NCBI GenBank assembly: GCA_016709155.1 | Contig: JADJEI010000013.1 | Location: 310,001 to 374,000, forward strand | Direction of reading: 5' to 3' | From: Ignavibacteriales bacterium | GTDB taxonomy: Bacteria; Bacteroidota; Ignavibacteria; Ignavibacteriales; Ignavibacteriaceae | Length of the DNA: 64,000 nt | In this document: positions 36,012 through 45,114 of the stretch, piece by piece | Position numbering within the stretch: position 1 is the first letter of the stretch | Layout: every line of letters starts with the position of its first letter | Made by a program: the position numbers and the translations under genes | The notes under the pieces: generated by a model | What the model saw: only the letters and a program-made list of their open reading frames with translations | The model's database searches: none | What the model was told of the DNA's origin: nothing

Positions 36012-37388
36012 ATGAAAACGAAGACAATCATTGAACCATTCAAAATTAAATCTGTCGAACCGATAAAATTTACCAATCGCAGCGAAAGAGAAGTGCTATT
36101 AAAAGAAGCAGGTTCCAATCCTTTTATGCTTCACGCCGAAAATATTTTAATTGATCTGCTGACCGACAGCGGAACTTCCGCCATGAGCGCAAAACAATGG
36201 GCGGGAATAATGGATGGTGACGAATCTTATGCCGGTTCAAAGAGTTTTTACAGATTTGAGGCTGCAGTTAAAAAAATAACCGGAATGAACTTTATTATTC
36301 CGACTCATCAAGGAAGAGCAGCCGAGAAAATTCTTTTCTCGATAGTTGGAGGAAAAGGGAAATACATCCCGAACAACACACATTTTGATACTACAAGAGC
36401 AAACATAGAATTCTCCGGCGCCGAAGCCGTTGATCTGTTAAACGAGGTGGGGAAACATCCTGAAATGCGTGCAGACTTCAAAGGGAATATGGATGTTAAA
36501 AAACTTGAGTTATTTATTCAAAAGGTTGGGGCAGAAAATATTCCTCTTTGTATGATAACTATTACAAATAATTCCGGCGGCGGGCAGCCTGTTTCAATGC
36601 AGAATATCCGTGAGACAAAGCAAGTCTGCAAAAAATATGACATCCCGCTTTTTATTGATGCGTGCAGATTTGCCGAGAATGCCTGGTTCATCAAGAAACG
36701 AGAAAAAGGATACGAAAATAAAACTCCATTAGAAATTGCACAGGAAATATTTTCTTATGCCGATGGTGTTACGATGAGCGCTAAAAAGGATGCGCTCGTA
36801 AACATCGGCGGTTTCCTTGCTATGAATGATGAAGAGTTATCCATGAAATGCCGCAATCTTTTAATTGTTACCGAGGGGTTTCCAACTTACGGCGGATTAG
36901 CTGGCAGAGATCTCGAAGCAGTTGCGCAGGGTCTTGAAGAAATCCTCGACGAGCATTATCTTGAATATCGAATTCGCAGTGTAGAATATCTCGGTGAAAA
37001 GCTTGTAAATGCCGGAGTTCCAATTATCGAACCTCCTGGCGGACATGCGATTTATATTGATGCAAAAAGATTTTTACCCGATATTCCGGCAGATCAATAT
37101 CCGGGGCAATCAATAGTTTGTGAGTTGTATCTGGAAGGTGGGGTTCGTGCAGTAGAAATCGGCAGTGTGATGTTTGGAAAATATGACGAGAATAAAAAAT
37201 TGATTCCTGCAATGATGGAACTTGTGCGATTAGCAATTCCACGCAGGGTTTATACACAAAGCCATATTGATTATCTGACAGAAATTATAATTGAAGTATT
37301 TAAAAACCGAAGCAAACTTCATGGTTATAAAATAATTTATGAAGCGCCCATGCTTCGTCATTTTACTGCAAAATTTCAACCTTTGTAA
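36012..37388 (+). CDS. tnaA: Tryptophanase
   Basis: 458 residues from ATG 36012; a TTG 12 codons upstream adds an unlikely tail. PLP-dependent beta-eliminating lyase that splits tryptophan to indole, pyruvate and ammonia. Lys258/259 in TMSAKKDALVNIGG carries PLP; LLTDSGTSAMS, PTHQGRAAE and FPTYGGLAGRD are family blocks. It can be told from tyrosine phenol-lyase by two sites: Ile383 in GVRAVEIGS (Arg381 in TPL) and His450 in LRHFTAKF (Phe in TPL, His463 in E. coli TnaA). No TnaC leader or tnaB permease is seen, so regulation differs from E. coli. Confidence 0.92.
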   Translation: MKTKTIIEPFKIKSVEPIKFTNRSEREVLLKEAGSNPFMLHAENILIDLLTDSGTSAMSAKQWAGIMDGDESYAGSKSFYRFEAAVKKITGMNFIIPTHQGRAAEKILFSIVGGKGKYIPNNTHFDTTRANIEFSGAEAVDLLNEVGKHPEMRADFKGNMDVKKLELFIQKVGAENIPLCMITITNNSGGGQPVSMQNIRETKQVCKKYDIPLFIDACRFAENAWFIKKREKGYENKTPLEIAQEIFSYADGVTMSAKKDALVNIGGFLAMNDEELSMKCRNLLIVTEGFPTYGGLAGRDLEAVAQGLEEILDEHYLEYRIRSVEYLGEKLVNAGVPIIEPPGGHAIYIDAKRFLPDIPADQYPGQSIVCELYLEGGVRAVEIGSVMFGKYDENKKLIPAMMELVRLAIPRRVYTQSHIDYLTEIIIEVFKNRSKLHGYKIIYEAPMLRHFTAKFQPL

Positions 37389-37434
37389 CCACTAAAATTT
37401 TTATTGACAAAATGTGAAAAAATTATTTTGATTA

Positions 37435-38261
37435 ATGAAACTTCTAAAACTATACAGCTATAGTAACAATAAACAAATCTGGCGGATCATTCCAACTACA
37501 AGCGATAAAATTGCAATTGAAGAGAGAACACCCGATAAGCAAGTTTTTTTCTCCTGCTTTCATTTGAACGATGGACGAAAAATATTTTCTGATTACCAGT
37601 TAGATGAAAAATACTGGATAGGTATTGAAGCCATTCATAACGACATAATTTATTTTCACAAATACGAAAAACCTGATATGCCGACGCATAGAGGAATAAT
37701 CGCTCTTGATATTCCTTCGCAACGGGAATTATGGCGCAATGAAGATTATTATTTCTCTTTTATTAGTGATGAAAAAATATTTTGTAAGAGGCAGTTCTTT
37801 GAATCCAGTGAATATTTTTCTGTAAATCTATTGAGCGGTGAATCCGATGATAATCTTCTTATTGAAAAAGATGATATTGAAGAAAAAAACTATTGACTGA
37901 AAATGAATTAAATTATGACTCGTATAAATTCCCTCAAAAGTGGTTTGCAAACGAAAGCGATTCATTAATTAATGATAAAAAGTTAAATGAACTTTTAAAT
38001 AGCGAACCTGTTGCTGGTAATATTGAATTTATTACGGTTAATGAAAACCTATTAATCAGTTATAATGTTTTGGAAAAGGGTAATCTTTTTACCAATAATT
38101 TTAAAATGATTAATTTAACCACAGGTGAAATTAATTATGAAACTACTTTAGCTGATTATTCGAAAACGATGCTTTTGGATTCATTTTTTATCAAAGATAA
38201 TTATTTATTTTTATTAAAAGGTAAAAATAGTCTTGATGTTTTTTATCTGAGTAAATTATAG
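37435..38261 (+). CDS. DUF4905-like protein, interrupted by one frameshift
   Basis: About 275 residues when one A is restored in the A7 run at 37883-37889. Before it the frame reads LLIEKDDIEEKNY-stop; after it TENELNYDSYKFPQKWF continues in the next frame. The protein is a predicted beta-propeller-like chain of short strands (QIWRIIPTTSDKIAIEERTP, GIIALDIPSQRELWRNEDYY, ISYNVLEKG). I recognise the style of DUF4905 proteins of Bacteroidota, not a function. It sits immediately before the AMMECR1 gene, and both have an A7-run frameshift. Confidence 0.65.
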
Positions 38262-38271
38262 CGAGGATGAA

Positions 38272-38824
38272 ATGAACTTGACTGATGAAGAAAAAAATAT
38301 TGCTTTCAGCAGCACGATTTTCTATTAATGCAGTGTACGACAACTCAACCCCACCGCAAATTGATTATACTAAATATCCAAATCTTAAAATTAATACGGG
38401 GGCATTTGTTACATTAACAAAAGGAAAAAGATTAAGAGGTTGTATAGGCAATATCATTGCCGAGCAGCCACTATTCCAAACCGTTTGCGAGATGGCAGTT
38501 CATGCTGCTATACACGATCCAAGGTTTCCACCACTTCGCAAAAGTGAACTTGACGAAATTGAAATTGAAATATCGGTGTTATCCATTCCTCATTCGATAA
38601 ATTCATACAATGATATTGAAATTGGAAGAGACGGATTGATCCTCGACGAAATAAATTCGGCAGTTTTACTTCCGCAAGTTCCAATAGAACACAGTATGAA
38701 TAAAGAACAATTCTTAAGTGCGCTTTGTGAAAAAGCTGGATTGCATCCAAACACTTGGAGAGAGCGGCAATTAAAATTAAAAACATTTACAGCATTAGTA
38801 TTCAGTGAAAATAAAAACTCGTAG
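38272..38824 (+). CDS. amrA: AMMECR1-domain protein (AmmeMemoRadiSam system protein A), 5' frameshift
   Basis: About 183 residues. Conserved LRGCIGNI (the LRGCIG motif), FQTVCEMAVHAAIHDPRFPP and LLPQVPIEHSMNKEQFLSAL. The expected N-terminus (MNLTDEE...) starts at ATG 38272, with GAGG upstream, but the frame breaks in the A7 run 38291-38297. Removing one A joins it to ILLSAARFSINAVYD. An alternative ATG at 38285 would give a slightly shorter intact protein, so the gene may still work. In many genomes this protein pairs with a MEMO-family protein and a radical SAM enzyme; the MEMO partner follows. Confidence 0.88.
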
Positions 38825-38866
38825 CACAGTCTTCAATCTGTGCCCGTACAATGAACGGAGCAAAAA

Positions 38867-39685
38867 ATGAAAATAAGACCAGCGGCAGTAGCCGGATATT
38901 TTTACCCCGGCGATCCGATAAAACTTCTATCGCAAATTAATAAGTATTTATCTCAAGTAGTATCTAAAATTTCTACAAATAAAATATTTGGAATTGTTTC
39001 ACCACACGCCGGTTATCAGTATAGCGGTCTTACAGCTGCTTATGCTTATAATATACTAAGCGACAAATTTATTGAGAATGTCATAATCATTTCACCCTCT
39101 CATCGTGAATATTTCCCCGGATGTTGTATTTATGCTGGAGATGCTTATTCAACTCCACTCGGAATTGTTGAGGTTAATAAAGTAATGTCGCGTGTAATTG
39201 TAGAAGGGAGTAAAAATATTTTTTTTGGTGAGAACGGACATAAACTTGAGCATGCGCTCGAAGTGCAAATACCATTTCTACAATCGGTTCTCAGTGATTT
39301 TTCTATTATTCCAATTGTGATTGGTGATCAATCCAAAATATTTGTTGATGAGTTAGCTGAACAACTTGCAAAGGTGGTGGATGAAAAAACGATAATAGTT
39401 GCAAGCTCGGATATGTCCCATTTCTATTCGGCAGAAGAAGCCAATAGACTTGACAGTGTTGTCGAAGAAAATATTAATCAGTTTAATTATGATGGATTGC
39501 AAACTGCTCTTGATGAGAAGAAATGTGAAGCCTGCGGCGGCGGTCCGATAGTTTCATTAATGAAGGCTGCCTCTATGAAAGGCTATAAAAATTCTATTGT
39601 GCTTCATCGAAGTGATTCCGGTGATGAAACCGGAGATAAATCTGAAGTGGTCGGGTACTTATCCGCGGTAATTTATGGTGACTGA
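38867..39685 (+). CDS. amrB: MEMO1-family protein (AmmeMemoRadiSam system protein B)
   Basis: 272 residues. Blocks: IRPAAVAGYFYPGDP, GIVSPHAGYQYSG, IIISPSHREYFPG, NGHKLEHALEVQIPFLQ, VASSDMSHF and CEACGGGPI. The His residues in SPHAG and GHKLEHALEVQ and the Cys correspond to the metal/catalytic pocket of MEMO and its extradiol dioxygenase-like fold. The reaction is unsettled; human MEMO1 binds copper/iron. The third partner, a radical SAM activase, is not in this window. Position directly after the AMMECR1 gene supports the assignment. Confidence 0.92.
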   Translation: MKIRPAAVAGYFYPGDPIKLLSQINKYLSQVVSKISTNKIFGIVSPHAGYQYSGLTAAYAYNILSDKFIENVIIISPSHREYFPGCCIYAGDAYSTPLGIVEVNKVMSRVIVEGSKNIFFGENGHKLEHALEVQIPFLQSVLSDFSIIPIVIGDQSKIFVDELAEQLAKVVDEKTIIVASSDMSHFYSAEEANRLDSVVEENINQFNYDGLQTALDEKKCEACGGGPIVSLMKAASMKGYKNSIVLHRSDSGDETGDKSEVVGYLSAVIYGD

Positions 39686-40600
39686 TTGAAAATAGAAAAA
39701 AGAAAAATAGGGATTATTGGTGCAGGCAAGTTTGCATTTTCATTTGCACCAGCCTTATTGAAGAATAATTTTAGAATTGAAAGCATAATTAGCCGCAGCC
39801 TGCAATCAGCACGAACTCTTGCGGTCAAAGTTTCTGCAAAAAATTATTCCAACAAAATATCTAACCTTTCAAGTGTGTGTAATTTAGTTTTCATTTGTGT
39901 ACCGGATGATCAGATTAAAAAAGTTGCAATCAAAATTTCAAAATTAAAATTGCAGTTTGAAAAAATTATTTTTATTCATACTTCGGGAGCAAAAACGAGC
40001 GAAGAATTAAGCAGTCTGAAAATAAAAGGTGCACAAACTGCTTCTTTTCACTTGATGCAAACTTTCCCATCTAAAAAACAAACTGAAATATTAAATACTT
40101 TTACAGCAATTGAATGCAGTAATATTTCGTTACAAAATGAATTAATCCACTTTGCAAAATCATTAAAACTGACGGCGATAATCCTTTCTGCCAGTGATAA
40201 AATGCTTTATCATTTGGGAGGAGTCTTTGCTGCAAATTTTCTTTCGGCAAATTTTCTTTCTGCTGAAAATATTTTCCCGGCAAAATTAAAAAAACAATCT
40301 GCTAAGATTCTTAAACCAATCGCAGAAGCAACCTTAAGAAATATTATTAAACATTCTGCCGCTGAATCAATTTCCGGGCCTATTGATAGGGGAGATGTGG
40401 AAACAATAAAATCCCATGTTCGTGCGCTAAAGTTGAATGATAATTGTGAAGAAAGCCGGCTGAATCTTATGAGTTATTTGGTTCAATCAAAAATTTTACT
40501 CTACGGAATAAAGAAGAAGTACGACAGGCTAAATTCAAATCATAAAAAGATTAATGATTTTATTGATGTTGAACTTAAAAATATAGTCCGGATGTTATAG
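39686..40600 (+). CDS. Rossmann-like/DUF2520 protein
   Basis: 304 residues from a TTG directly after the preceding stop. N-terminal Rossmann domain with GIIGAGKFAFSFAPALL, followed by LVFICVPDDQIKKVA and FIHTSGAKTSEELSSLK. The helical DUF2520 C-terminus has YHLGGVFAANFLSANFLSAE and EAISGPIDRGD-like ISGPIDRGDVETIKSH. Family members look like 6-phosphogluconate-dehydrogenase relatives (ketopantoate reductase or NADP oxidoreductase type); the substrate is unknown. Unusual: a nine-base direct repeat in LSANFLSA (TTTTCTTTC-GCAAA). Confidence 0.82.
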   Translation: MKIEKRKIGIIGAGKFAFSFAPALLKNNFRIESIISRSLQSARTLAVKVSAKNYSNKISNLSSVCNLVFICVPDDQIKKVAIKISKLKLQFEKIIFIHTSGAKTSEELSSLKIKGAQTASFHLMQTFPSKKQTEILNTFTAIECSNISLQNELIHFAKSLKLTAIILSASDKMLYHLGGVFAANFLSANFLSAENIFPAKLKKQSAKILKPIAEATLRNIIKHSAAESISGPIDRGDVETIKSHVRALKLNDNCEESRLNLMSYLVQSKILLYGIKKKYDRLNSNHKKINDFIDVELKNIVRML

Positions 40601-40605
40601 ACAGA

Positions 40606-41600
40606 TTAAAACCAATACTTAAAATTTGTCGAAATAAAATAAGTAAGCATAGCGAAACCAGCCGAGAGAGGAATAGTAAGAATCCACGCCCACAAAATAT
40701 TTTTAGCTACTCCCCACCTGACTGCTGAAACACTTTTAACAGATCCAACTCCAATAATTGCTCCGGTAATTGTGTGAGTTGTACTGACCGGAATTCCAAG
40801 AATTGTCGCAAAATAATAGTTAACCCTGCTGAAGTTTCAGCACTGAATCCACCAAACGGGGTAAGCTTTGTAATTCGCATTCCAAGTGTGTTGATTACTT
40901 TCCAACCACCTAGTAATGTTCCAAGAGCAATTACCGTATAACTTGCAAATATCGTCCACGTCGGAACATAAAAAGTATCTCCAAGAATTCCGTTTGCAAA
41001 AAGTAAGACTGAAATTATACCAATTGTTTTTTGAGCATCATTCGAACCATGACTCAAGCTGTACACTGCAGCGGAAACAAGTTGAAGTTTCCTAAAATGT
41101 TTATCAACTTTTCTTGGTGCTTGATTTCGAACCATCCATAATGTGACTATTGAAAAGAAATAAGCAATGAATAACCCAATTAAAGGTGCAAGAAAAATGA
41201 ATAAAACCACTTTGGTATAACCTGAAACAATAATAGCACCGATGCCCGCTTTTAAAATTCCTGCCCCGCCGTAGCCGCCGATTATTGCATGCGAGACACT
41301 AATTGGAAATCCAAGATGTGTCGCAGTTGCTGTAGTAATTATTGCGCCAACAACACCGGCAAATACAACGTAATTATCTACAATATTTACGTCAACAATT
41401 CCTTTACCAATTGTTGTTGCAACACTCACACCAAAAACAAAAGCAGCCAAAAAAGTAAAAAGTGCTGCCCAGATAACAGCTTGGATTGGTGTTAATACCC
41501 TTGTAGAAACAACTGTCGCAATTGAGTTTGCCGCATCGTTCATTCCATTATAAAAATCAAAAACGAGTGCGAGGATTATAATAAAATAAACAAACTCCAT
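40606..41600 (-). CDS. pit: PiT-family inorganic phosphate transporter, one frameshift
   Basis: About 331 residues when repaired. Low-affinity phosphate/cation symporter. First signature FYNGMNDAANSIATVVSTRV (residues ~17-36), then FPISVSHAIIGGYGG and SHGSNDAQKTIG. The frame breaks near 40820. After GLTIIL the annotated frame runs into a nonsense tail ending at 40707, but the next frame gives ATILGIPVSTTHTITGAIIG and continues to the natural end FKYWF at 40606. One missing G in TTGCGACA explains it. Two bases downstream of the DUF47 gene, the usual pair. Confidence 0.9.
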
Positions 41601-41601
41601 A

Positions 41602-42213
41602 CTAATTGTTCTTTAAAAAGATAGCGAGAATAACGTTTGCAGTTGATTGACATCTGTCGGAAGTTCGTTCGAGCAGATCAAGTATCTCTTTCTGTTTGAT
41701 CAAACTGATTGCGTCGGTTTCAGTATGGAATAACTCTTTAATGGCTTGTTGATAAACATGATCAGCTTCTGTTTCGAGGTCTTTAACCGTCTTTAGTTCA
41801 TTTAAACTTTTTACTTTTAAATCCTGAATTGCCTTACCGAGTTCGGTGACTTGTTTGTGAACGATTGAGGCCAGCTTATCTGCATGGTTAATCTTTTCAG
41901 TAATGTTAAAAGTTTCAACCCTTGCACAGGCGCCTAAGAGCATATCGCTTATGTCATCCAAACGTTTTACAAGCGCGAGAATATCTTCTCTGTCAAATGG
42001 AGTAATAAAAGTTTTATTCAATCTCTTTGTTATGCGTGAAGTAATTTCGTCGCAGCGGTGTTCAAGCGGTTTTAGTTTTAGATAATTATCCTTTTCGATG
42101 TGACTAAACGAAAATAGATTATGTGTGTGTGAAGCCATCTCTTCGATGAAAGTGATCATTTCCTTAAAGTCTTCGAAATACTTTTCTTCTTTAGGCAGTA
42201 AATTTTTAAACAT
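41602..42213 (-). CDS. DUF47 (PhoU-like) phosphate transport regulator
   Basis: 203 residues, all-helical, PhoU-like. FKNLLPKEEKYFEDFKEM at the start; HRCDEITSRITKRLNKTFIT with PFDREDILALVKRLDDISD carries the E/DxxxD-type metal motif; LETEADHVYQQAIKELF is the second repeat. Proteins of this family are almost always cotranscribed with PiT transporters and are thought to regulate them or help polyphosphate balance. One base separates its stop codon from the transporter's start. Confidence 0.92.
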   Translation of the reverse strand: MFKNLLPKEEKYFEDFKEMITFIEEMASHTHNLFSFSHIEKDNYLKLKPLEHRCDEITSRITKRLNKTFITPFDREDILALVKRLDDISDMLLGACARVETFNITEKINHADKLASIVHKQVTELGKAIQDLKVKSLNELKTVKDLETEADHVYQQAIKELFHTETDAISLIKQKEILDLLERTSDRCQSTANVILAIFLKNN

Positions 42214-42367
42214 ATTCTTTCGAAATTTTTATTTCAAAGATAGAAATTAAATCAACAAAAGGGAAAATTTTTAGGGGTTAATAGAAAGTAAATCTCCTTC
42301 TGATTATCGAAGCTGTTTGCTATATTTGTCACCAAATTTTCAATACTCATTTTAAGGAGCATTAGCC

Positions 42368-43864
42368 ATCGAAAAGAAAAAGAATAAACCGAATGATACT
42401 TTAGATAAAATAGTCTCACTTTCAAAAAGGAGGGGATTTGTATTTCAATCAAGCGAAGTTTACGGCGGCTTGAACGGCTGTTGGGATTACGGTCCTCTTG
42501 GTGTTGAACTTTTGAAAAATGTAAAAGAAGAATGGTGGAAGTTTATGACTTACCGCGAAAACATCGAAGGACTTGACGCTTCAATTTTGATGCATCCCCG
42601 CGTGTGGGAAGCCTCCGGTCACGTGGCTAACTTTACCGACCCGATGATTGATTGCAAGCAATGTAAAGCAAGATTTCGTGTTGATGTGCTTGCTGATTCA
42701 CTTGCTGATAAGAAAAAACAAAAGGCTCTTGATGGATTGAAAGAAGTTATAAATACTAATTCCGATTTAACCGCACTCTATGAAAAAGTTATTTCAACTG
42801 CTGAAAAGGAAACTCTTTTTGATACCATTCTCGAAAATGATCAACTCGGCAAACTTTTACTTGCCGAATTGAACTGTCCACAATGCGGAAACAAAAATAC
42901 TTTTACTGAAGCACGCAAATTCAATTTGATGTTCAAAACTTTTATTGGACCTGTTGAAGACAGCAGCGCCGTAGTTTATTTGCGCCCGGAAACTGCTCAG
43001 GGAATTTTTGTGAACTTCTTGAATGTTCAAAGTGCTGCGCGTCAAAAACTTCCATTCGGTATCGCACAGATTGGAAAAGCATTCCGAAACGAAATTAACA
43101 CGAAGAATTTTCTGTTCCGCACACGCGAGTTTGAACAAATGGAAATGCAGTTCTTCGTTAAACCATCCGATGATAAAAAATGGTATGACTATTGGAAAGC
43201 TGAAAGACTTGAATGGTTCAAATCACTCGGAATGACTCCAACTAAACTTCGCTATCACGATCACCCTGCAAATAAGCTTGCACACTATGCTAAAGAAGCC
43301 ACTGATATCGAATACGAATTCCCCTTTGGGTGGGGCGAAATTGAAGGCATTCATAACAGAACAAATTTTGATTTAACACAGCACGAACAATTCTCCGGCA
43401 AGTCGTTAAAATATTTTGATGAAGAAGCAAAAGAAAAATTTATTCCTTTCATTATTGAAACTTCGGCAGGTGCAAGCAGATCATTCATGGCTTTTCTTGT
43501 TGATGCATACTATGAAGAAGAAGTAAACGGCGAAGTTCGATCTGTATTAAAATTTCATCCTAAACTTGCGCCAATCAAAGCAGCAATTCTTCCTTTGGTA
43601 AACAAGGATGGGATGCCTGAAATCGCACGCAATATTGAAAAAGATTTGCGAAGGAATTTTAAAGTATTTTATGACGACAAAGGCGCAGTTGGCAGAAGAT
43701 ACCGCCGTCAGGATGAAGCCGGTACTCCATATTGCATCACTGTTGACACTCAAACTCTGCAGGATAATACTGTGACAATTCGAGAGAGAGATTCGATGGA
43801 ACAAATAAGAATTGCCGCAGATCAACTTTCAAATTATTTAGTCAACAAACTTTATTCAGAATAG
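42368..43864 (+). CDS. glyS: Glycyl-tRNA synthetase (alpha2 type), probable AUC start
   Basis: About 498 residues. Class II motifs present: FVFQSSEVYGGLNGCWDYGP near the start, YLRPETAQGIFVNFLN (motif 2 region), IAQIGKAFRNEI, FRTREFEQMEMQFFV, and SAGASRSFMAFLVDAYYEE plus PIKAAILPLVNKD in the anticodon domain. The N-terminal SLSKRRGFVFQSSEVYGG block is needed for activity but lies upstream of the first standard start (TTG 42470). The open frame runs back to a stop at 42353. The only position with proper spacing to AAGGAG (42354-42359, 8 bases) is ATC at 42368. Either a rare AUC start or a base error is implied. Confidence 0.92.
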   Translation: MEKKKNKPNDTLDKIVSLSKRRGFVFQSSEVYGGLNGCWDYGPLGVELLKNVKEEWWKFMTYRENIEGLDASILMHPRVWEASGHVANFTDPMIDCKQCKARFRVDVLADSLADKKKQKALDGLKEVINTNSDLTALYEKVISTAEKETLFDTILENDQLGKLLLAELNCPQCGNKNTFTEARKFNLMFKTFIGPVEDSSAVVYLRPETAQGIFVNFLNVQSAARQKLPFGIAQIGKAFRNEINTKNFLFRTREFEQMEMQFFVKPSDDKKWYDYWKAERLEWFKSLGMTPTKLRYHDHPANKLAHYAKEATDIEYEFPFGWGEIEGIHNRTNFDLTQHEQFSGKSLKYFDEEAKEKFIPFIIETSAGASRSFMAFLVDAYYEEEVNGEVRSVLKFHPKLAPIKAAILPLVNKDGMPEIARNIEKDLRRNFKVFYDDKGAVGRRYRRQDEAGTPYCITVDTQTLQDNTVTIRERDSMEQIRIAADQLSNYLVNKLYSE

Positions 43865-43867
43865 ATA

Positions 43868-45001
43868 ATGAAAAAAATCTTCATCTGGATTTTATTTGTT
43901 TTCTCTATCTCGCTTCAAGCTCAAAAGTATGATTCTGTTGTAACAACCGGGGTCAAACAAATTTATAATATTAAATTTATTGAGGCTGAAAAAACATTCA
44001 GAAGTCTAATTGCAGATTATCCCGATAAACCTGCAGGAAGATTTTTCCTCGCGATGGTTGATTGGTGGAAAATTCTGATTAATCCTGATAACGAATCCTA
44101 TGATGATATATTCTTCCAAAAACTTGAAGATGTGATTTATCAATGTGACGAATTACTTGATAAAAATCCCGATGATGTTGATGCACTTTTCTTCAAAGGG
44201 GGAGCAATCGGTTTTCGCGGAAGATTGCGAGCCTACCGCGAAAGCTGGATAAAAGCCGCTGATGACGGCAGAGAAGCGCTTCCGATAGTTGAGCACGCTT
44301 ACAAACTCGATCCAAATAATCTTGATGTTCAACTCGGTTTCGGAATTTATAATTACTATGCGTCTGTAATCCCTAATGAATATCCATTGATAAAACCACT
44401 TATGATTTTCTTTCCTGATGGTGATAAGGAGAAAGGAATTGAACAGCTTACCAGCACAGCGGCAAATGGTAAGTATGCAAAGTACGAAGCGCGTTATTTC
44501 CTGATGACTCTTTACTACACCTACGAAAAAAATCCATACAAAGCCGAAGATTACGCAAAGCTGCTTACATCTGATTTCCCGGACAATCCTGTCTTTGAAA
44601 GATGGTACGGGAGGGTGGCAGCAAAAAAAGGAAATTACGTTCAAGCTGATTCGATTTTCAGAAGTGTTTGGAATAAAGCTGAGATGGATTTGCCCGGTTA
44701 CAATTCTCCTAAAGCAATTAGGGAAGCAGCCTACTACATCGCATATCAAAATCGTGTCACTGCTAATTATGATTCTGCGATGGTTTATTTTAAAAAGTGT
44801 GAAGAGCTTTCTCGACAAATTGATACTGATGAAGAATCCGGCTTTCTTGTTTACTCTGTTATGTATCAGGCGCAAATAAATGATACGCTTGGCAAAAAAG
44901 AAACAGCAATTGAGCAGTACGAAAGTCTGCTCGAAATGAGAGACTACGGTAATGCTCATTCAATTGCAGAGAATAACCTTGAAAGATTGAAAAAGAATTA
45001 A
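43868..45001 (+). CDS. Secreted TPR-repeat protein
   Basis: 377 residues. Signal peptide (IWILFVFSISLQAQ). Several TPR-like helix pairs: IYNIKFIEAEKTFRSLIADY, FFLAMVDWWKILI, ARYFLMTLYYTYEKNPYKAE and YESLLEMRDYGNAHSIAENN. DALFFKGGAIGFRGRLRAYR and GFGIYNYYASVIP are conserved in a family found in Bacteroidota/Ignavibacteria, whose function is not known to me. Three bases after glyS, so cotranscription is likely. Confidence 0.8.
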   Translation: MKKIFIWILFVFSISLQAQKYDSVVTTGVKQIYNIKFIEAEKTFRSLIADYPDKPAGRFFLAMVDWWKILINPDNESYDDIFFQKLEDVIYQCDELLDKNPDDVDALFFKGGAIGFRGRLRAYRESWIKAADDGREALPIVEHAYKLDPNNLDVQLGFGIYNYYASVIPNEYPLIKPLMIFFPDGDKEKGIEQLTSTAANGKYAKYEARYFLMTLYYTYEKNPYKAEDYAKLLTSDFPDNPVFERWYGRVAAKKGNYVQADSIFRSVWNKAEMDLPGYNSPKAIREAAYYIAYQNRVTANYDSAMVYFKKCEELSRQIDTDEESGFLVYSVMYQAQINDTLGKKETAIEQYESLLEMRDYGNAHSIAENNLERLKKN

Positions 45002-45114
45002 TCTGAACGTAGAACCGCTTCCTTCTCATTAAACCTATCCCCAAAATTATTATTGACATTCTCAAAATAATTGAGGAAGTTTTGAGTGTTAATAACTTAA
45101 TAGTTGAGGTTTAT

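Noticed and set aside
44153..44959. 268-codon minus-strand frame opposite the TPR gene
   Set aside because: Antisense shadow of a gene with clear TPR repeats and signal peptide; the product has no recognisable motif.
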